A stretch of 38,834 bases of DNA from Flavobacterium sp. Its GTDB lineage: Bacteria; Bacteroidota; Bacteroidia; Flavobacteriales; Flavobacteriaceae. Both the position numbers and the translations under genes were made by a program. The notes beneath the pieces were generated by a model. The model did not search any database. It saw only the letters and a program-made list of their open reading frames with translations, and was not told the DNA's origin. Positions 24,711 to 33,805 of this stretch are shown here, piece after piece; the first letter of the stretch is position 1, and the number at the start of each line of letters is the position of its first letter. The stretch spans positions 1-38,834 of the forward strand of contig JANXVF010000008.1 in NCBI GenBank assembly GCA_025351785.1, written 5' to 3'.

Positions 24711-26969
24711 ATGTTTATGAAGCGTTTAGCAACAATATCAAAACTTGGTTTTTTGTTTTTTTCAATTTCAATTTTAGCTCAAGAAACACCAAAAACCCCG
24801 ATTTTACAAAGCGAAAAAAATCCTGACAAATTCAAACAAATGTACGATTTGTTTGCAACGCCAAATATGTATCGTACGGCTTCGGGTGCTCCAGGACCAG
24901 AATATTATCAGCAACAAGCCGATTACAAAATCGATGTGGAACTTGACGATAAAAACACCAAACTTTATGGTGTAGAAACTATTACTTATACTAATAATGC
25001 CAAAGAATCACTCGATTATCTTTGGATTCAATTAGATCAAAATCAACAATCCAGAAAGTCACTTTCGCCACTCATAGAAAGCAATAAAACCGACCCTGCA
25101 ATAGGTGTTCAAGGATTTTCGAGAAAATATCTCGAAGCCGATTTTGATGGTGGTTTTATTATAGATTATTTAAAGGACATGGCGGGGAAACCTATGAAAT
25201 ATACCATCAATCAAACGATGATGCGTGTAGAGTTACCTCAAGTTTTAAAACATGGAGAAAAAATTTCGTTTTCAATTAAGTGGAATTATTTAATTAATAA
25301 TTATACGCTAGATGGTGGCAGGTCGGGCTATGAACATTTTGATTCTGATGGTAATAATTTGTATGTTTTGGCTCAATTTTACCCGCGAATGGCTGTTTAT
25401 AATGATGTCGAAGGTTGGCAAAACATGCAATTTTGGGGCTCGGGCGAGTTTGCTCTGCCATTTGGAAATTTTGAAGTAAATATTACAGTTCCTGCAGACC
25501 ATATACTAGAAGCCACCGGAGTTTTGCAAAATCGTAATGAGGTTTTTACACCTGCTCAACTTGCTCGATATGCATTAGCCGAAAAATCGTTTGATAATCC
25601 TGTAATAATTGTAACTCAAGCTGAGGCTGTAGCAAGTGAAAAAGGATTTTCTGACAAGAAAAAGACATGGAAATTTAAAGCTACCAACGTTCGAGATTTT
25701 GGGATTTCTACATCTAGAAAATTTATTTATGATGCCATGGCGGTAAAAACAGGAAATACTGTTGCAATGGCAATTTCATTATATCCAAAAGAAGGAAATC
25801 CTTTATGGGAACAATATTCTACACGAATGATTGCCAATACCTTAAAAAGTTATTCTAGCTACACTTTTGATTATCCTTACCCAAAAGCAATTTCAATCAA
25901 CGCTAAAGATCAAGGAATGGAATATCCTATGATTTGTTGGAATTTTGGTCGTCCCGAAGCTGATGGAACTTACTCTGACGCAGTAAAATTTGGAATGTTA
26001 GGTGTAATTTGTCATGAAGTGGGACATAATTATTTTCCGATGATTGTAAATTCAGATGAGCGCCAATGGACTTGGATGGACGAAGGTTTAAACTCATTTA
26101 TGGAATATTTGGCCGAGTTAAAATTTGACCCAAATTTTCCTGTGCGTCGTGGTCCTGCAAAAAATATTGTTCCTTATATGAGTGGCGATCAAAAAGGATT
26201 AGAACCCATAATGACAAACTCAGAAAGTATTCGACAATTTGGGAATAATGCTTACGGAAAACCTGCAACAGCATTAAATATTCTTCGTGAAACTATTATG
26301 GGTCATGAGCTGTTTGATTATGCATTTAAAACCTATGCCAATCGTTGGAAATTTAAACATCCAACTCCTGAAGACTTTTTCAGAACTATGGAAGATGCCT
26401 CGGCAGTCGATTTAGATTGGTTTTGGAGAGGTTGGTTTTATTCGACAGATGCAAATGATATTGGAATTAAAGAAGTTAAAAAATATTTTGTAAGCAATGA
26501 GCCTTCAAAAGAAGTTACCGAGTTTTTAAAAACGCGTCGTCGTCGCGATTCTAATCCTGGCCCGATGGTATATATGATTGCTGACGGAAGTGAGGATTAT
26601 AAACCAGAATTAAACAAACCGTTTAAGATAGCCGATTACAAATCACTTGACGAATATGTAAATGCTCATTTTTCTGCCGAAGAAAAAGCTAAACTTTCTG
26701 AACCAAAATATTTTTATCAAGTAACTTTTGACAAACCAGGAGCATTAGTTATGCCAATTATTGTAGAGATAACCTATGACGATGGGACAACAGAAACTCA
26801 AAAATTTCCTGCTCAAATCTGGAGATTAAATGATAAAGAGGTGAGTCGTACTTTTGCAACTCAAAAAGCGATTGTCAAAATTGTGATTGATCCCAAACTA
26901 GAAACAGCAGATATTGATGTTACTAATAATACATGGCCAAAAACCGAAGTTAAATCTAAATTTGATTAG
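24711..26969 (+). CDS. M1 family metallopeptidase (aminopeptidase)
   Basis: A 752-aa exported zinc aminopeptidase. After a signal peptide (LGFLFFSISILA, about residues 12-23) comes the beta-sandwich N-domain, then the thermolysin-like domain with an exopeptidase motif GMEYP in place of GAMEN, and the zinc site HEVGH (435-439) with E458 eighteen residues after H439 in WMDEGL. A long C-terminal region contains LDWFWRGWFYSTDANDIG. It is predicted to trim peptides in the periplasm. It follows the DUF6702 gene by 55 nt and probably shares its transcript. Confidence 0.94.
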   Translation: MFMKRLATISKLGFLFFSISILAQETPKTPILQSEKNPDKFKQMYDLFATPNMYRTASGAPGPEYYQQQADYKIDVELDDKNTKLYGVETITYTNNAKESLDYLWIQLDQNQQSRKSLSPLIESNKTDPAIGVQGFSRKYLEADFDGGFIIDYLKDMAGKPMKYTINQTMMRVELPQVLKHGEKISFSIKWNYLINNYTLDGGRSGYEHFDSDGNNLYVLAQFYPRMAVYNDVEGWQNMQFWGSGEFALPFGNFEVNITVPADHILEATGVLQNRNEVFTPAQLARYALAEKSFDNPVIIVTQAEAVASEKGFSDKKKTWKFKATNVRDFGISTSRKFIYDAMAVKTGNTVAMAISLYPKEGNPLWEQYSTRMIANTLKSYSSYTFDYPYPKAISINAKDQGMEYPMICWNFGRPEADGTYSDAVKFGMLGVICHEVGHNYFPMIVNSDERQWTWMDEGLNSFMEYLAELKFDPNFPVRRGPAKNIVPYMSGDQKGLEPIMTNSESIRQFGNNAYGKPATALNILRETIMGHELFDYAFKTYANRWKFKHPTPEDFFRTMEDASAVDLDWFWRGWFYSTDANDIGIKEVKKYFVSNEPSKEVTEFLKTRRRRDSNPGPMVYMIADGSEDYKPELNKPFKIADYKSLDEYVNAHFSAEEKAKLSEPKYFYQVTFDKPGALVMPIIVEITYDDGTTETQKFPAQIWRLNDKEVSRTFATQKAIVKIVIDPKLETADIDVTNNTWPKTEVKSKFD

Positions 26970-27202
26970 TAATTATGTATAATCCGACTAGTTTAATTAT
27001 TGTAAAATTCTATCCATAAAGTAAATAAAATTGGAATATAAAAATCATAAATAAATTGGAAATCAAATACTTGAATTTTAAATAATCTAAAATAAAGCAA
27101 AATATCTTTCTAAATTTAAAAATTTATGATACTGTGGATTACTAAAATAATTAAATGTTATAACACCGATTGTGTTAAACTATAATATAAAAATAATAAA
27201 AT

Positions 27203-27565
27203 ATGTTTGGTATAGGTGGTGGTGAATTAATATTTATAATCATAATAGCATTGATGCTTTTTGGGACTGATAAAATTCCAGAAGTAGCAAGAACAGTAGC
27301 TAAAGTTATGGCACAGTTAAAAAATGCTTCAAACGATTTAAAAAGTGAAATTCAGAAAAGTGTTGACGAACAAGGAATTAATGATACCGTAAAACAAATT
27401 ACAAGTAATTTTACCGACGAAGTGGACAAAGTTAAAAACAGTTTGATCGAAAATCATGGCGATGTAATTTCAAATCTTGATAAGGATAATGAAATTTCAA
27501 AACCAATAAACGAATTAAAACAAAATTTAGAAGATTTAACAGGTCCAGTTAAAAGACAAATGTAA
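27203..27565 (+). CDS. tatA: Sec-independent translocase TatA/TatE subunit
   Basis: A 120-aa protein with one N-terminal transmembrane helix (GGELIFIIIIALMLFG, residues 5-21), the hinge FGTDKIPEVART, and an amphipathic helix followed by a long acidic, coiled tail. This is the TatA/TatE layout; with TatC it forms the channel that exports folded proteins. The tail is long compared with common TatA (about 60-90 aa), as often seen in Bacteroidota. tatC is not in this window. Its stop and the next ATG overlap by one base (TAATG), so it is coupled to the PAP2 gene. Confidence 0.92.
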   Translation: MFGIGGGELIFIIIIALMLFGTDKIPEVARTVAKVMAQLKNASNDLKSEIQKSVDEQGINDTVKQITSNFTDEVDKVKNSLIENHGDVISNLDKDNEISKPINELKQNLEDLTGPVKRQM

Positions 27566-28140
27566 TGTTAGACAAATTAATTGCACTCGACAAACGTCTG
27601 CTTATTTTTTTAAATGGCCTTGGTTCAGAAAAATGGGACGGCTTATGGTTAATCATTACCAAACAAATTTACTGGTTGCCCTTTTTTATTTTAATAGGTT
27701 ATTTATTTTATAAAAAAACAACCAAAAGAAATTTTTATATTTTACTGTTATTTATTGCTACAATTCTCTTAATCTGCAATTCATCGGTAGAGTTTTTTAA
27801 AGTAACGTTCCACCGTTTACGTCCGTGTAACGACCCAAGTGTTAAAAATTTAATTCGAGTTGTGCATCAATCAGACAGTTTTAGTTTTATTTCGGGACAC
27901 GCCGCAAACTCAATGGCAACAATGACATTTTTATATTTGGTGCTAAAAAAATACTATAGTTATGCCTTTTTTATTTTTTTATACCCTTTAATTTTTGCTT
28001 ACAGTCGCATTTATCTTGGCGTTCATTATCCTATTGATATCCTTGCAGGATATTTATTTGGATCAATTTCTGGATTTGGGTTTTATAAAATTTATGAGCA
28101 GTTTTTAAAAAAGTTTATAAACACTAGAAATTCAAGTTGA
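27565..28140 (+). CDS. PAP2 family lipid phosphatase
   Basis: A 191-aa integral membrane phosphatase of the PAP2 superfamily. Motifs: KVTFHRLRP (C1, KxxxxxxRP), FISGHAANS (C2, usual PSGH with the first residue changed), and SRIYLGVHYPIDILAG (C3, SRxxxxxHxxxD). About five or six transmembrane helices surround them. It may dephosphorylate undecaprenyl pyrophosphate or phosphatidate. The substrate cannot be told from sequence. It is coupled to tatA by a 1-nt overlap. It converges on the O-methyltransferase, with no obvious hairpin in between. Confidence 0.92.
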   Translation: MLDKLIALDKRLLIFLNGLGSEKWDGLWLIITKQIYWLPFFILIGYLFYKKTTKRNFYILLLFIATILLICNSSVEFFKVTFHRLRPCNDPSVKNLIRVVHQSDSFSFISGHAANSMATMTFLYLVLKKYYSYAFFIFLYPLIFAYSRIYLGVHYPIDILAGYLFGSISGFGFYKIYEQFLKKFINTRNSS

Positions 28141-28275
28141 AGTTTAGTTTAAAGTTGGTTCCATATTTTAAAAGGTTAGTATTTAATTTCAATATTTAAT
28201 TTCCGAAAACTTCACAAAGCAACAAAAATAACTTGATTTAAATAGATTTCATTTTTTGTCTCTAAAGTTCTTATT

Positions 28276-28917
28276 TTACAAAACCCTACTCACAGTCAAC
28301 CCGTCACGAATAGGCAATAATACCGTTTCAACTCGAGGGTCGTTGTTGACCATTTGATTGTATTCCAAAAGTACTTTCGTACTCATATCTTTCGGGTTCA
28401 AGTCTTCTAAAACTTTACCACTCCAAAGCACATTATCCGATAGAATTATGCCGCCTTTATTCATTATTGGCACAATTAAATTAAAGTAATTGATATAATT
28501 TTCTTTGTCAGCATCTATAAAAACCAAATCAAATTTTTTGTCCAATCTCGGAATCACATCCAGCGCATTTCCTAAATGTGCAGTAATTTGATTTTTCCAA
28601 ACCGATAAATCAAAATACTTCTTTTGTATAAATACTAATTCTTCTTTAATATCTATCGTGTCCAAAGTCCCATCTTTGAGCAACCCTTCTGCCAAACAAA
28701 GTGCAGCATAGCCAGTATACGTTCCAATTTCTAAAATAGCTTTTGGATTGATAATTTTGCTCAGCATACTCAAAACTCTTCCTTGAAAATGACCGCTCAA
28801 CATTCTGGGTTGCAAAACTTTTTGATGCGTTTCTTTAAACAGTTGTACTAATAATTCTGGTTCTTTTTGCGAATGATTTGCTACATAATTTTCTAATTCT
28901 TCCGAAATAAAATGCAT
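28276..28917 (-). CDS. O-methyltransferase (class I SAM-dependent, family 3)
   Basis: A 213-aa methyltransferase of the catechol/caffeoyl-CoA O-methyltransferase-like family. Motif I is AILEIGTYTGYAALCLAEG; the metal-binding/active motif is DLVFIDADKENYINYFN, followed by GGIILSDNVLWSG and the C-terminal LPIRDGLTVSRV, all typical. It uses S-adenosylmethionine and a divalent cation; the small-molecule substrate is unknown. I start at MHFISEELENY (28917), since the frame extends 14 hydrophobic codons upstream that do not belong to the family. A TATATTTG box (28933-28940) is just upstream. Confidence 0.92.
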   Translation of the reverse strand: MHFISEELENYVANHSQKEPELLVQLFKETHQKVLQPRMLSGHFQGRVLSMLSKIINPKAILEIGTYTGYAALCLAEGLLKDGTLDTIDIKEELVFIQKKYFDLSVWKNQITAHLGNALDVIPRLDKKFDLVFIDADKENYINYFNLIVPIMNKGGIILSDNVLWSGKVLEDLNPKDMSTKVLLEYNQMVNNDPRVETVLLPIRDGLTVSRVL

Positions 28918-28932
28918 AAGATATTTTTTAAA

Positions 28933-28940
28933 CAAATATA
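28933..28940 (-). promoter_or_regulatory. -7 box of the O-methyltransferase promoter
   Basis: The minus strand reads TATATTTG here, and TTG occurs about 16 nt further up (28959-28957). The ATG is 15 nt downstream. This box sits in the 61-nt gap shared with rlmN. Confidence 0.45.
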
Positions 28941-28966
28941 CAAATAACCAAACCAACAAAATATTC

Positions 28967-28974
28967 TACCTTTG
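28967..28974 (+). promoter_or_regulatory. -7 box of the rlmN promoter
   Basis: TACCTTTG at 28967-28974 ends just 4 nt before the rlmN ATG (28979). Transcription would begin at or next to the ATG, giving a leaderless or nearly leaderless mRNA. No clear TTG was seen at the expected distance. Confidence 0.45.
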
Positions 28975-28978
28975 TATT

Positions 28979-30013
28979 ATGATTGAAAAAATTGACATCA
29001 GAACCATCACAAAAGAACAACTTCGCAATTTTTTTGTGGAAAATGGTGATAAATCATTTCGTGGAAATCAAGTGTACGAATGGTTGTGGAGCAAAGGCGC
29101 ACATGATTTTAACGACATGACAAATCTATCTATAGAAACCAGATTATTACTCCAAAATAATTTTGTAATCAATCATATAAATGTAGATGTAAAACAACGC
29201 AGCGAAGATGGAACAATCAAAAACGCAGTTCGACTTCACGATGGTTTAGTTGTCGAAAGTGTGTTGATACCTACACAAACGCGTACAACAGCTTGCGTCT
29301 CAAGCCAAGTAGGTTGTAGTTTAGACTGTAATTTTTGCGCTACATCTCGACTTAAACGAATGCGAAATCTAGAACCAGGAGAAATTTACGATCAAATAAT
29401 TGCCATTGATAACGAAAGTAAATTACAATATAATCGTCCGTTGTCGAATATTGTTTTCATGGGAATGGGCGAACCATTGATGAATTATAACAATGTAATC
29501 AAAGCCATTGATATGATTACTTCAAAAGAAGGGTTAGGAATGTCTCCCAAACGTATCATTGTTTCCACATCAGGAATTCCTAAAATGATAAAAAAAATGG
29601 CTGATGATGATGTAAAATTCAAATTAGCAGTTTCGCTTCATGTTGCAATAGATGAAATTCGTGCTAAAATAATGCCTTTTTCATCTAACTTTCCGTTGCA
29701 TGACTTGAGGGAAAGTTTAGAATATTGGTATAAAAAAACAAAAAGCAAAGTTTCGTATGAATATGTGGTTTGGAAAGGAATTAACGATAATCAAGTTGCT
29801 GTTGATGCACTAGTAAAATTCTGTAAATATGTTCCATGCAAAGTAAATTTAATAGAATACAATCCCATCGACGATGGTGAATTTCAACAAGCATCGCCAG
29901 AAGCAATAAATTTATATATCGATGCCTTACAAAAAAATAATATCGTGGTTAAAGTGCGTCGTAGTCGTGGCAAAGATATTGATGCAGCATGTGGACAACT
30001 TGCAAACCGTTAA
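28979..30013 (+). CDS. rlmN: 23S rRNA (adenine-2503-C2) methyltransferase RlmN
   Basis: A 344-aa radical SAM enzyme that methylates A2503 of 23S rRNA (and A37 of some tRNAs). The CxxxCxxC cluster is C113, C117, C120 in GCSLDCNFCATS; FMGMGEPLMNYNNV holds the GGEP-like SAM loop, and the C-terminal C338 in AACGQLA is the second catalytic cysteine. Length equals the family norm. It is divergent from the O-methyltransferase across 61 nt, with a TACCTTTG box just before the ATG, suggesting a leaderless transcript. Confidence 0.97.
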   Translation: MIEKIDIRTITKEQLRNFFVENGDKSFRGNQVYEWLWSKGAHDFNDMTNLSIETRLLLQNNFVINHINVDVKQRSEDGTIKNAVRLHDGLVVESVLIPTQTRTTACVSSQVGCSLDCNFCATSRLKRMRNLEPGEIYDQIIAIDNESKLQYNRPLSNIVFMGMGEPLMNYNNVIKAIDMITSKEGLGMSPKRIIVSTSGIPKMIKKMADDDVKFKLAVSLHVAIDEIRAKIMPFSSNFPLHDLRESLEYWYKKTKSKVSYEYVVWKGINDNQVAVDALVKFCKYVPCKVNLIEYNPIDDGEFQQASPEAINLYIDALQKNNIVVKVRRSRGKDIDAACGQLANR

Positions 30014-30182
30014 CTTATTTTAATAATCAGTAATATCTATACGTTTATTATATCTCATCAATTGCAATCACTAACGAAATCGATATAATACTAAGATTTC
30101 AAATTTTTTTATTATGCACGCATATTAAAAATTGAAAAATATTTAATACTTTTACATTCTTAAAAATATTTAAAAAATAGTT

Positions 30183-30929
30183 ATGAAAATATTGGTTTGC
30201 ATCAGCCACGTGCCTGATACTACTTCAAAAATTAATTTTATTAACGGTGATTCAGAGTTTGATAAAAACGGTGTTCAGTTTGTAATTAATCCTAATGACG
30301 AGTTTGGGTTAACCAGAGCAATCTGGTTTCAAGAGCAACAAGGTGCAACAGTTACTGTTGTAAATGTTGGCGGTGCCGATACCGAACCTACTTTACGAAA
30401 GGCTTTAGCAATAGGAGCAAACGAAGCAATTAGAATAAATGCTTCGGCTACAGATGGTTTTTTTGTAGCAAAGCAATTAGCTGCTGTTGCTAAAAGCGGA
30501 AATTATGATTTGATAATTTGCGGTAAGGAATCGTTAGATTACAACGGAGGAATGGTTCCCGGGATGTTAGCTGGACTTTTAAATTACAATTTTGTAAATT
30601 CTTGTATCGAATTAACAATAGATGGTACTACTGCAAAAGCTTCTAGAGAAATAGATGGTGGTAAGGAATTAATCGAAACCAATTTACCCTTAATAGTTGG
30701 TGGTCAAAAAGGTTTGGTTGAAGAAAAAGATTTAAAAATTCCAAATATGCGAGGAATTATGACTGCAAGAACAAAAGTTTTAACAGTTTTAGAGCCTGTT
30801 GATGCTTCTGTAGAAACAATGGCGGTAAAATTTGAGAAACCAGCACCAAAATCGGCAGTAAAATTAATTGATGCCTCAAACTTGGATGAATTAATTAATC
30901 TACTTCACAATGAAGCTAAAGTAATTTAA
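30183..30929 (+). CDS. etfB: electron transfer flavoprotein subunit beta
   Basis: A 248-aa subunit that, with EtfA, takes electrons from acyl-CoA and related dehydrogenases to the quinone pool. It shows the ETF adenine-nucleotide fold: MKILVCISHVPDT at the N-terminus, GGADTEPTLRKALAIGANEAIRI, and ICGKESLDYNGGMVPGMLAGLL. GGQKGLVEEKDLKIPNMRGIMTA is the family's AMP-binding and recognition region. It is followed 41 nt later by etfA, the standard order. Its sequence and length are those of the widespread Bacteroidota type. Confidence 0.96.
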   Translation: MKILVCISHVPDTTSKINFINGDSEFDKNGVQFVINPNDEFGLTRAIWFQEQQGATVTVVNVGGADTEPTLRKALAIGANEAIRINASATDGFFVAKQLAAVAKSGNYDLIICGKESLDYNGGMVPGMLAGLLNYNFVNSCIELTIDGTTAKASREIDGGKELIETNLPLIVGGQKGLVEEKDLKIPNMRGIMTARTKVLTVLEPVDASVETMAVKFEKPAPKSAVKLIDASNLDELINLLHNEAKVI

Positions 30930-30970
30930 TCCTTAAATTTTTCAATATTTAATCTTTTAATAAAAAAATT

Positions 30971-31939
30971 ATGTCAGTATTAATATACACAGAATCAGTA
31001 GAAGGTAAATTTAAAAAAGTAGCTTTTGAGATAGCATCTTATGCAAAAAAAATAGCAGAATCACTTGGAACAACTGTAACAGCAGTTACTTTAAATACAA
31101 TAGATGTTTCAGAACTAGCAAAATATGGTGTAGATAAAGTTTTAAAAATCAAAAACGATTCGTTAGTAAATTTTACCGCAAAAGCTTATGCTGATGTTAT
31201 AAAACAAGCGGCTCAAAAAGAAGGAAGTAAAGTAATTGTACTTTCCTCAACTACAGATAGTTTATATCTTGCACCATTATTAGCGGTATCTTTAGAAGCA
31301 GGATTTGCTTCAAATGTTGTTGGATTACCTGTAACTACAACACCATTTCATGTTAAAAGAACTGCATTTTCAAATAAAGCATTCAACATAACAGAAATAG
31401 CTACAGAGGTAAAAATACTTTCGTTAAGTAAAAATTCATTCGGATTGGTCGAATCTCCTTCAAATTTGATTGAAGAAGACTTTGCCCCAGTTGTAAATAG
31501 CGACGATTTTTCGGTTAAGGTAACTGCTGTTGAGAAATCTTCGGGCAAAGTATCAATAGCCGATGCAGATATTGTAGTTTCTGGCGGTAGAGGTTTAAAA
31601 GGTCCCGAAAATTGGGGTTTAATCGAAAATCTAGCTACTGTACTTGGCGCAGCAACAGCTTGTTCTAAGCCAGTTTCTGATTTGGGATGGCGTCCTCATA
31701 GTGAGCACGTTGGACAAACAGGAAAACCAGTTGCAACAAATTTATATATTGCTGTGGGTATTTCTGGTGCAATACAACACATTGCAGGAGTCAATTCGTC
31801 AAAAGTAAAAGTAGTTATCAATTCTGATCCTGAAGCTCCATTTTTTAAAGTGGCAGATTATGGAATAGTGGGCGATGCTTTCGATATTTTACCAAAATTA
31901 ACCGAAAAATTAAAGGAATTTAAAATTCAAAACGCTTAA
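30971..31939 (+). CDS. etfA: electron transfer flavoprotein subunit alpha
   Basis: A 322-aa FAD-binding subunit of ETF, partner of the upstream EtfB. The C-terminal FAD domain is unmistakable: VSGGRGLKGPENWGLIENLA, SKPVSDLGWRPHSEHVGQTGK, YIAVGISGAIQHIAGV, INSDPEAPFFKVADYGIVGD. The N-terminal half carries the ETF alpha/beta fold. It is cotranscribed with etfB (41 nt gap), and the pair ends in a hairpin terminator at 31963-31997. Confidence 0.97.
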   Translation: MSVLIYTESVEGKFKKVAFEIASYAKKIAESLGTTVTAVTLNTIDVSELAKYGVDKVLKIKNDSLVNFTAKAYADVIKQAAQKEGSKVIVLSSTTDSLYLAPLLAVSLEAGFASNVVGLPVTTTPFHVKRTAFSNKAFNITEIATEVKILSLSKNSFGLVESPSNLIEEDFAPVVNSDDFSVKVTAVEKSSGKVSIADADIVVSGGRGLKGPENWGLIENLATVLGAATACSKPVSDLGWRPHSEHVGQTGKPVATNLYIAVGISGAIQHIAGVNSSKVKVVINSDPEAPFFKVADYGIVGDAFDILPKLTEKLKEFKIQNA

Positions 31940-31962
31940 ATACTTAACATTTCAAAAACTCT

Positions 31963-31997
31963 AAGCTATCCGAAATATTTTTTCTGGTAGCTTTTTT
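31963..31997 (+). terminator. etfBA terminator
   Basis: AAGCTATCC pairs with GGTAGCTT (one bulged T) around a T-rich loop, followed by TTTTTTA. It closes the etfBA operon 24 nt after the etfA stop. Confidence 0.8.
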
Positions 31998-32174
31998 ATT
32001 TAAAAGTTTTAATTGCTTTTTGGTTGAAGCAAATAAATAGGAATTTTGTTTTTGTTGAAAAAAGTTTAAATCACTTCCTAATAAGCAAAACTTTTTTGTT
32101 TCTTTGTGTACCAAATTATTATATAAAAAAAGTGTATTTGTAAGAGTATTTTGGGGTTAAAAATTAATTAGAAA

Positions 32175-32804
32175 ATGAGTTTAGTAAAACTAACAATAAA
32201 AGGAATTTCATACAGTCAAACACAAAATGGTGCTTACGCATTAATTTTAAATGAAGTAGATGGAGAGCGTAAACTTCCTATTGTTATTGGAGCTTTTGAA
32301 GCACAATCTATAGCAATTGCTTTAGAGAAAGAAATAAAACCACCACGTCCTTTAACGCATGATTTATTTAAAAGTTTTGCTGATCGGTTTGACATAGTTG
32401 TAAAGCAAGTTATTATACACAAACTCGTTGATGGCGTTTTTTATTCGAGTATTATTTGTGAACGAGATAAAATTGAAGAAATTATTGATGCTCGAACTTC
32501 TGATGCAATTGCATTAGCATTGCGTTTTCAAGCACCAATATTTACCTATAAAAATATTTTAGACAAAGCGGGAATTTATTTAAACGCTAATCCTGCAGAT
32601 GCAGAAAATCAAAATTCGAATGAAGATGGAATTTTATCTGAATCTATAACTGTCGATTCAAAACCAAACCGCACAGTAGATCAAGAAGATTATAAAAAGT
32701 TTAGTCTATCAGAACTTCACGAGTTTTTAGAAATGGCAGTTCAAGAGGAGGATTACGAAAAAGCTGCTCGAATTAGAGACGAAATATCTAAAAGAGAATC
32801 TTAA
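32175..32804 (+). CDS. bifunctional nuclease family protein with UvrB/UvrC motif
   Basis: A 209-aa protein joining an N-terminal bifunctional nuclease (BFN/DUF151) domain (about residues 1-135: LPIVIGAFEAQSIAIALEKEIKPPRPLTHDLFKS, RTSDAIALALRFQAPIF) to a C-terminal UVR motif (LSELHEFLEMAVQEEDYEKAARIRDEI, about 175-205) over an acidic linker. BFN proteins have reported DNase/RNase activity in plants; the bacterial role is uncertain. The UVR motif usually mediates protein contacts, for example with UvrB or McsA-like partners. It stands alone between etfA and thyA. Confidence 0.9.
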   Translation: MSLVKLTIKGISYSQTQNGAYALILNEVDGERKLPIVIGAFEAQSIAIALEKEIKPPRPLTHDLFKSFADRFDIVVKQVIIHKLVDGVFYSSIICERDKIEEIIDARTSDAIALALRFQAPIFTYKNILDKAGIYLNANPADAENQNSNEDGILSESITVDSKPNRTVDQEDYKKFSLSELHEFLEMAVQEEDYEKAARIRDEISKRES

Positions 32805-32922
32805 GAATTATTTTAAATTATTACACGAGGGTTTACCCGAACTGGCGAAGCAATCTTAAATTTTAAACAGCCTTACCTATTTATAATTCAAGATTTAAGA
32901 TTTAAAATTTATAATACTAAAA

Positions 32923-33747
32923 ATGAAACAATACCACGATTTAGTAAAACATGTTTTAGAAAACGGAATTCAAAAAGGGGATAGAACAGGAACTGGAACA
33001 AAAAGTGTTTTTGGATATCAAATGCGTTTCGATTTAAGTGAAGGTTTCCCTATGGTTACTTCAAAAAAATTACATTTAAAGTCTATTGTTTATGAATTGC
33101 TTTGGTTTTTAAAAGGAGATACAAATATTAAATATCTCAAAGAAAATGGAGTTAAAATTTGGGATGAATGGGCGAATGAAAATGGCGATTTAGGACCAGT
33201 TTACGGACACCAATGGCGCAATTGGAATAGTGAAGAAATAGATCAAATTACAGAGCTAATTGAAACCCTAAAAACTAATCCCAACAGCCGTCGTATGTTA
33301 GTTTCTGCATGGAACCCCTCGGTTATGCCAGATACAACTAAATCATTTTCAGAAAATATTGCAAACGGAAAAGTTGCTTTACCTCCTTGTCATGCTTTTT
33401 TTCAGTTTTATGTTGCCGAAGGAAAATTGTCGTGTCAATTGTACCAGCGCAGTGCTGATATTTTTCTGGGTGTACCTTTCAATATTGCTTCCTATGCACT
33501 CTTAACAATGATGATTGCCCAAGTTTGCAATTTTGAAGTAGGAGAATTTATTCACACTTTTGGTGATGCGCATATTTATAACAACCATTTTGAACAACTA
33601 GAATTACAACTTTCGAGAGAACCTAAACCATTGCCAAAGATGATTTTAAATCCAAATGTGAAAAACATTTTAGACTTTACTTTTGATGATTTCACGTTAC
33701 AAGGTTACGATCCGCACCCACATATTAAAGGCGTTGTAGCGGTATAA
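32923..33747 (+). CDS. thyA: thymidylate synthase
   Basis: A 274-aa ThyA that methylates dUMP to dTMP using methylene-tetrahydrofolate. The catalytic Cys156 is in [12 protein letters not shown], with [38 protein letters not shown] and the C-terminal [14 protein letters not shown]. The short insert [14 protein letters not shown] before the catalytic motif is common in Bacteroidota. It makes dihydrofolate, which the folA product 930 nt downstream would recycle. It ends in a strong terminator shared with the convergent gene. Confidence 0.98.
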   Translation: MKQYHDLVKHVLENGIQKGDRTGTGTKSVFGYQMRFDLSEGFPMVTSKKLHLKSIVYELLWFLKGDTNIKYLKENGVKIWDEWANENGDLGPVYGHQWRNWNSEEIDQITELIETLKTNPNSRRMLVSAWNPSVMPDTTKSFSENIANGKVALPPCHAFFQFYVAEGKLSCQLYQRSADIFLGVPFNIASYALLTMMIAQVCNFEVGEFIHTFGDAHIYNNHFEQLELQLSREPKPLPKMILNPNVKNILDFTFDDFTLQGYDPHPHIKGVVAV

Positions 33748-33787
33748 AAAAATCCGTTTGACTCAAAAAGTTAAACGGATTTTTTTA
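33748..33787. terminator. bidirectional terminator between thyA and the glycogen-binding-domain gene
   Basis: AAATCCGTTTGACT pairs with AGTTAAACGGATTT (one mismatch) around a short A-rich loop, with A and T tracts outside. It serves both convergent genes. Confidence 0.9.
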
Positions 33788-33805
33788 AAACAAACAAATT
33801 AAATT

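Noticed and set aside
32823..32860. GGGTTTACCC hairpin and CGAAGCAATC string before thyA
   Set aside because: The stem is only three base pairs. The 10-nt match to the motif at 7511-7520 may be a repeat remnant, but alone it is too short to call.
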